From NCBI GenBank assembly GCA_023396795.1, contig JAEWUY010000087.1, forward strand, positions 1 to 15,428: 15,428 nt of DNA, read 5' to 3'. Shown here one piece after another: positions 14,256 to 15,428 of this stretch (position 1 is the first letter of the stretch; each line of letters begins with the position of its first letter). A model generated the notes under the pieces. That model searched no databases. It was given only the letters and a program-made list of their open reading frames with translations, and was not told where the DNA came from. The stretch is from Bacillota bacterium. GTDB lineage: Bacteria > Bacillota_I > Bacilli_A > RFN20 > CAG-826. The translations under genes and the position numbers were made by a program.

Positions 14256-15428
14256 GATTGTCCCGCCTTTCGATTAACAATTCTACTAGTCAATTTACTA
14301 ATAAGTAAGTAAAAAGGCAAAGAAAGCGCAATAAAACCGAATAAGGCAACGATATGGAGAGGTAAAAGAACCTCATATGCAATCTTGAGAATCTCCCATG
14401 ACCGTACAAAGTAATCAAAGGTAAAAGCAAATATACCCAATGACACCATTATTAAAAATAATACAAGGCGATATTTATCAAGGGGCCAAGATATTTTAGC
14501 GAGAATATAATAACTCGAAATCGTAAAGGTAAAAATTGCCATAACTTGTGCTACTTCCAGAGGAAAGGCAACAGGGAACAACATCGAAAGTACATAAATT
14601 AAAAGAACTGAAGTAAATTGCATAACCCCACCCGGAAGAGCTTTTTGAATAATGTTGGCCATAAAACTTCCTTTGAGTCGTTCGCTGTTTTTTTGTAAGG
14701 CTAAGAAGAAAGCTGCCAAACCAATTGTACAGATTTCCCAAATATATAGATTATTCGTTAAGAAGGGGTAATTTATTCCACCAAACCAGCCAGCGACCAA
14801 GAAGACAAGACTAGTGACAATGGCAAAAATTGTTTTAGCTAAAAAGAGCGAACAAGTCCGTTGGAGATTATTAATTACTCTGCGACCTTCGTCGACGACT
14901 TCTGGCAAGCGCCCAAAATTCGAATCAAGTGATACAAGATGCGAAACGTTGCGAGCGGCAGCCGTCCCTGAAGCCATGGCAATAGAACAATCCGCAACCT
15001 TTAAAGCCAGGATATCGTTGACTCCATCTCCCGTCATGGCTACGGTGTGACCGGCGTTTCGTAACGACTTGATTAGTACTTCCTTTTGTTCGGGACTGAC
15101 ACGCCCAAACACATTATATTCATTAGCGTAAAGCGCCACTTCATTAAGAGGCATATTTTCAAGGGATAAACTTCGCTGCGATCCTTCAACTCCAACTTGT
15201 CGTGAGATTTCTGAAACTGTATCGACGTTATCGCCACTAATAATTTTTACCGCGACGCCATTATTTTTAAACCAGGCAATATTGCTGGCCGCATCATCGC
15301 GAATATGATCTTGTAAAACAATCACGCCAATAATTTCAAAATTTTCGGGCATTTCCTCAATAATTTGATTATTACTTTGGGCAATTATTAAGACGCGATA
15401 ACCACTTTTTGCATACTTTTTGATTAAA
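14252..15428 (-). CDS. P-type cation-transporting ATPase, C-terminal part (cut by right edge)
   Basis: The frame is open from the right edge to the TGA at 14254-14252, giving 391 codons; the internal Met at 15352 is not a start. The visible part covers the end of the nucleotide-binding/phosphorylation region (SGDNVDTV, then the hinge TGDGVND with ILALKVADCSIAM) and the C-terminal membrane domain with about six helices. The wording around the helices, LAKTIFAIV and PFLTNNLYIWEICTIGLAAFFLAL, is closest by eye to the CtpE group (calcium-linked ATPases of actinobacteria and Bacillota) within the type II P-type ATPases. The phosphorylated DKTGT lies outside the window, so activity cannot be checked. 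It overlaps psuG by 4 nt, placing it in the same operon. The transported ion, perhaps calcium, is inference. Confidence 0.85.
   Translation of the reverse strand, partial: LIKKYAKSGYRVLIIAQSNNQIIEEMPENFEIIGVIVLQDHIRDDAASNIAWFKNNGVAVKIISGDNVDTVSEISRQVGVEGSQRSLSLENMPLNEVALYANEYNVFGRVSPEQKEVLIKSLRNAGHTVAMTGDGVNDILALKVADCSIAMASGTAAARNVSHLVSLDSNFGRLPEVVDEGRRVINNLQRTCSLFLAKTIFAIVTSLVFLVAGWFGGINYPFLTNNLYIWEICTIGLAAFFLALQKNSERLKGSFMANIIQKALPGGVMQFTSVLLIYVLSMLFPVAFPLEVAQVMAIFTFTISSYYILAKISWPLDKYRLVLFLIMVSLGIFAFTFDYFVRSWEILKIAYEVLLPLHIVALFGFIALSLPFYLLISKLTSRIVNRKAGQS

Noticed and set aside
14252..15352. Complete P-type ATPase starting at Met 15352
   Set aside because: The frame continues open to the right edge and the phosphorylation DKTGT and N-terminal helices are missing, so this is the C-terminal part of a longer gene.
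1..15428. Alternative genetic code (TGA as Trp) given the Mollicutes-like appearance
   Set aside because: Trp codons are TGG and TGA terminates tldD and the ATPase at the expected family ends.

Overview
The window is ordinary-looking chromosomal DNA from a low-GC, Gram-positive-type bacterium (Bacillota, possibly a Bacilli, Erysipelotrichia or Mollicutes-like lineage). The grounds are AT-rich intergenic DNA, strong AAGGAGG-type ribosome binding sites, lipoproteins with LLLASC / LVLASC lipoboxes, a zinc-type L31, a short methionyl-tRNA synthetase, a FakB/DegV protein and a stomatin/NfeD pair. TGA acts as a stop (tldD and the P-type ATPase end in TGA) and Trp is TGG, so the standard code is used. 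This placement is inference; no rRNA or other taxonomic marker is present.

Layout from left to right. A lipoprotein N-terminus (minus) is cut by the left edge. A minus-strand nfeD-qmcA (SPFH) operon ends in an elaborate branched terminator. A plus-strand six-helix membrane protein of unknown role follows. Then, on the minus strand, come a secreted endonuclease-I-type lipoprotein, metG, rpmE with a hairpin leader, and an unrecognised 202-residue protein. That last gene is divergent from the plus-strand tldD-tldE (pmbA) protease operon, and a perfect inverted repeat lies between them. A bidirectional terminator separates tldE from a minus-strand degV/fakB gene, which is divergent from plus-strand mscL. 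The right third is one tightly packed minus-strand operon, read from the right edge: P-type cation ATPase (partial), psuG (4-nt overlap), a TetR regulator, an iron-containing alcohol dehydrogenase, and a membrane protein resembling M50 (site-2-protease-like) peptidases that lacks the first histidine of HExxH.

No insertion sequence, CRISPR array, prophage, tRNA or rRNA was seen, and no intergenic gap exceeds 300 bases. The points most worth a second look are: the apparently inactivated M50-like protein at the end of a regulator/dehydrogenase operon; genes that appear to start as leaderless mRNAs (endonuclease, and possibly the unknown 202-aa gene); metG lying directly behind the rpmE terminator with no ribosome binding site; the rpmE leader hairpin; and the shared palindrome between the unknown gene and tldDE. 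I found no clear multi-gene system that I would call new.
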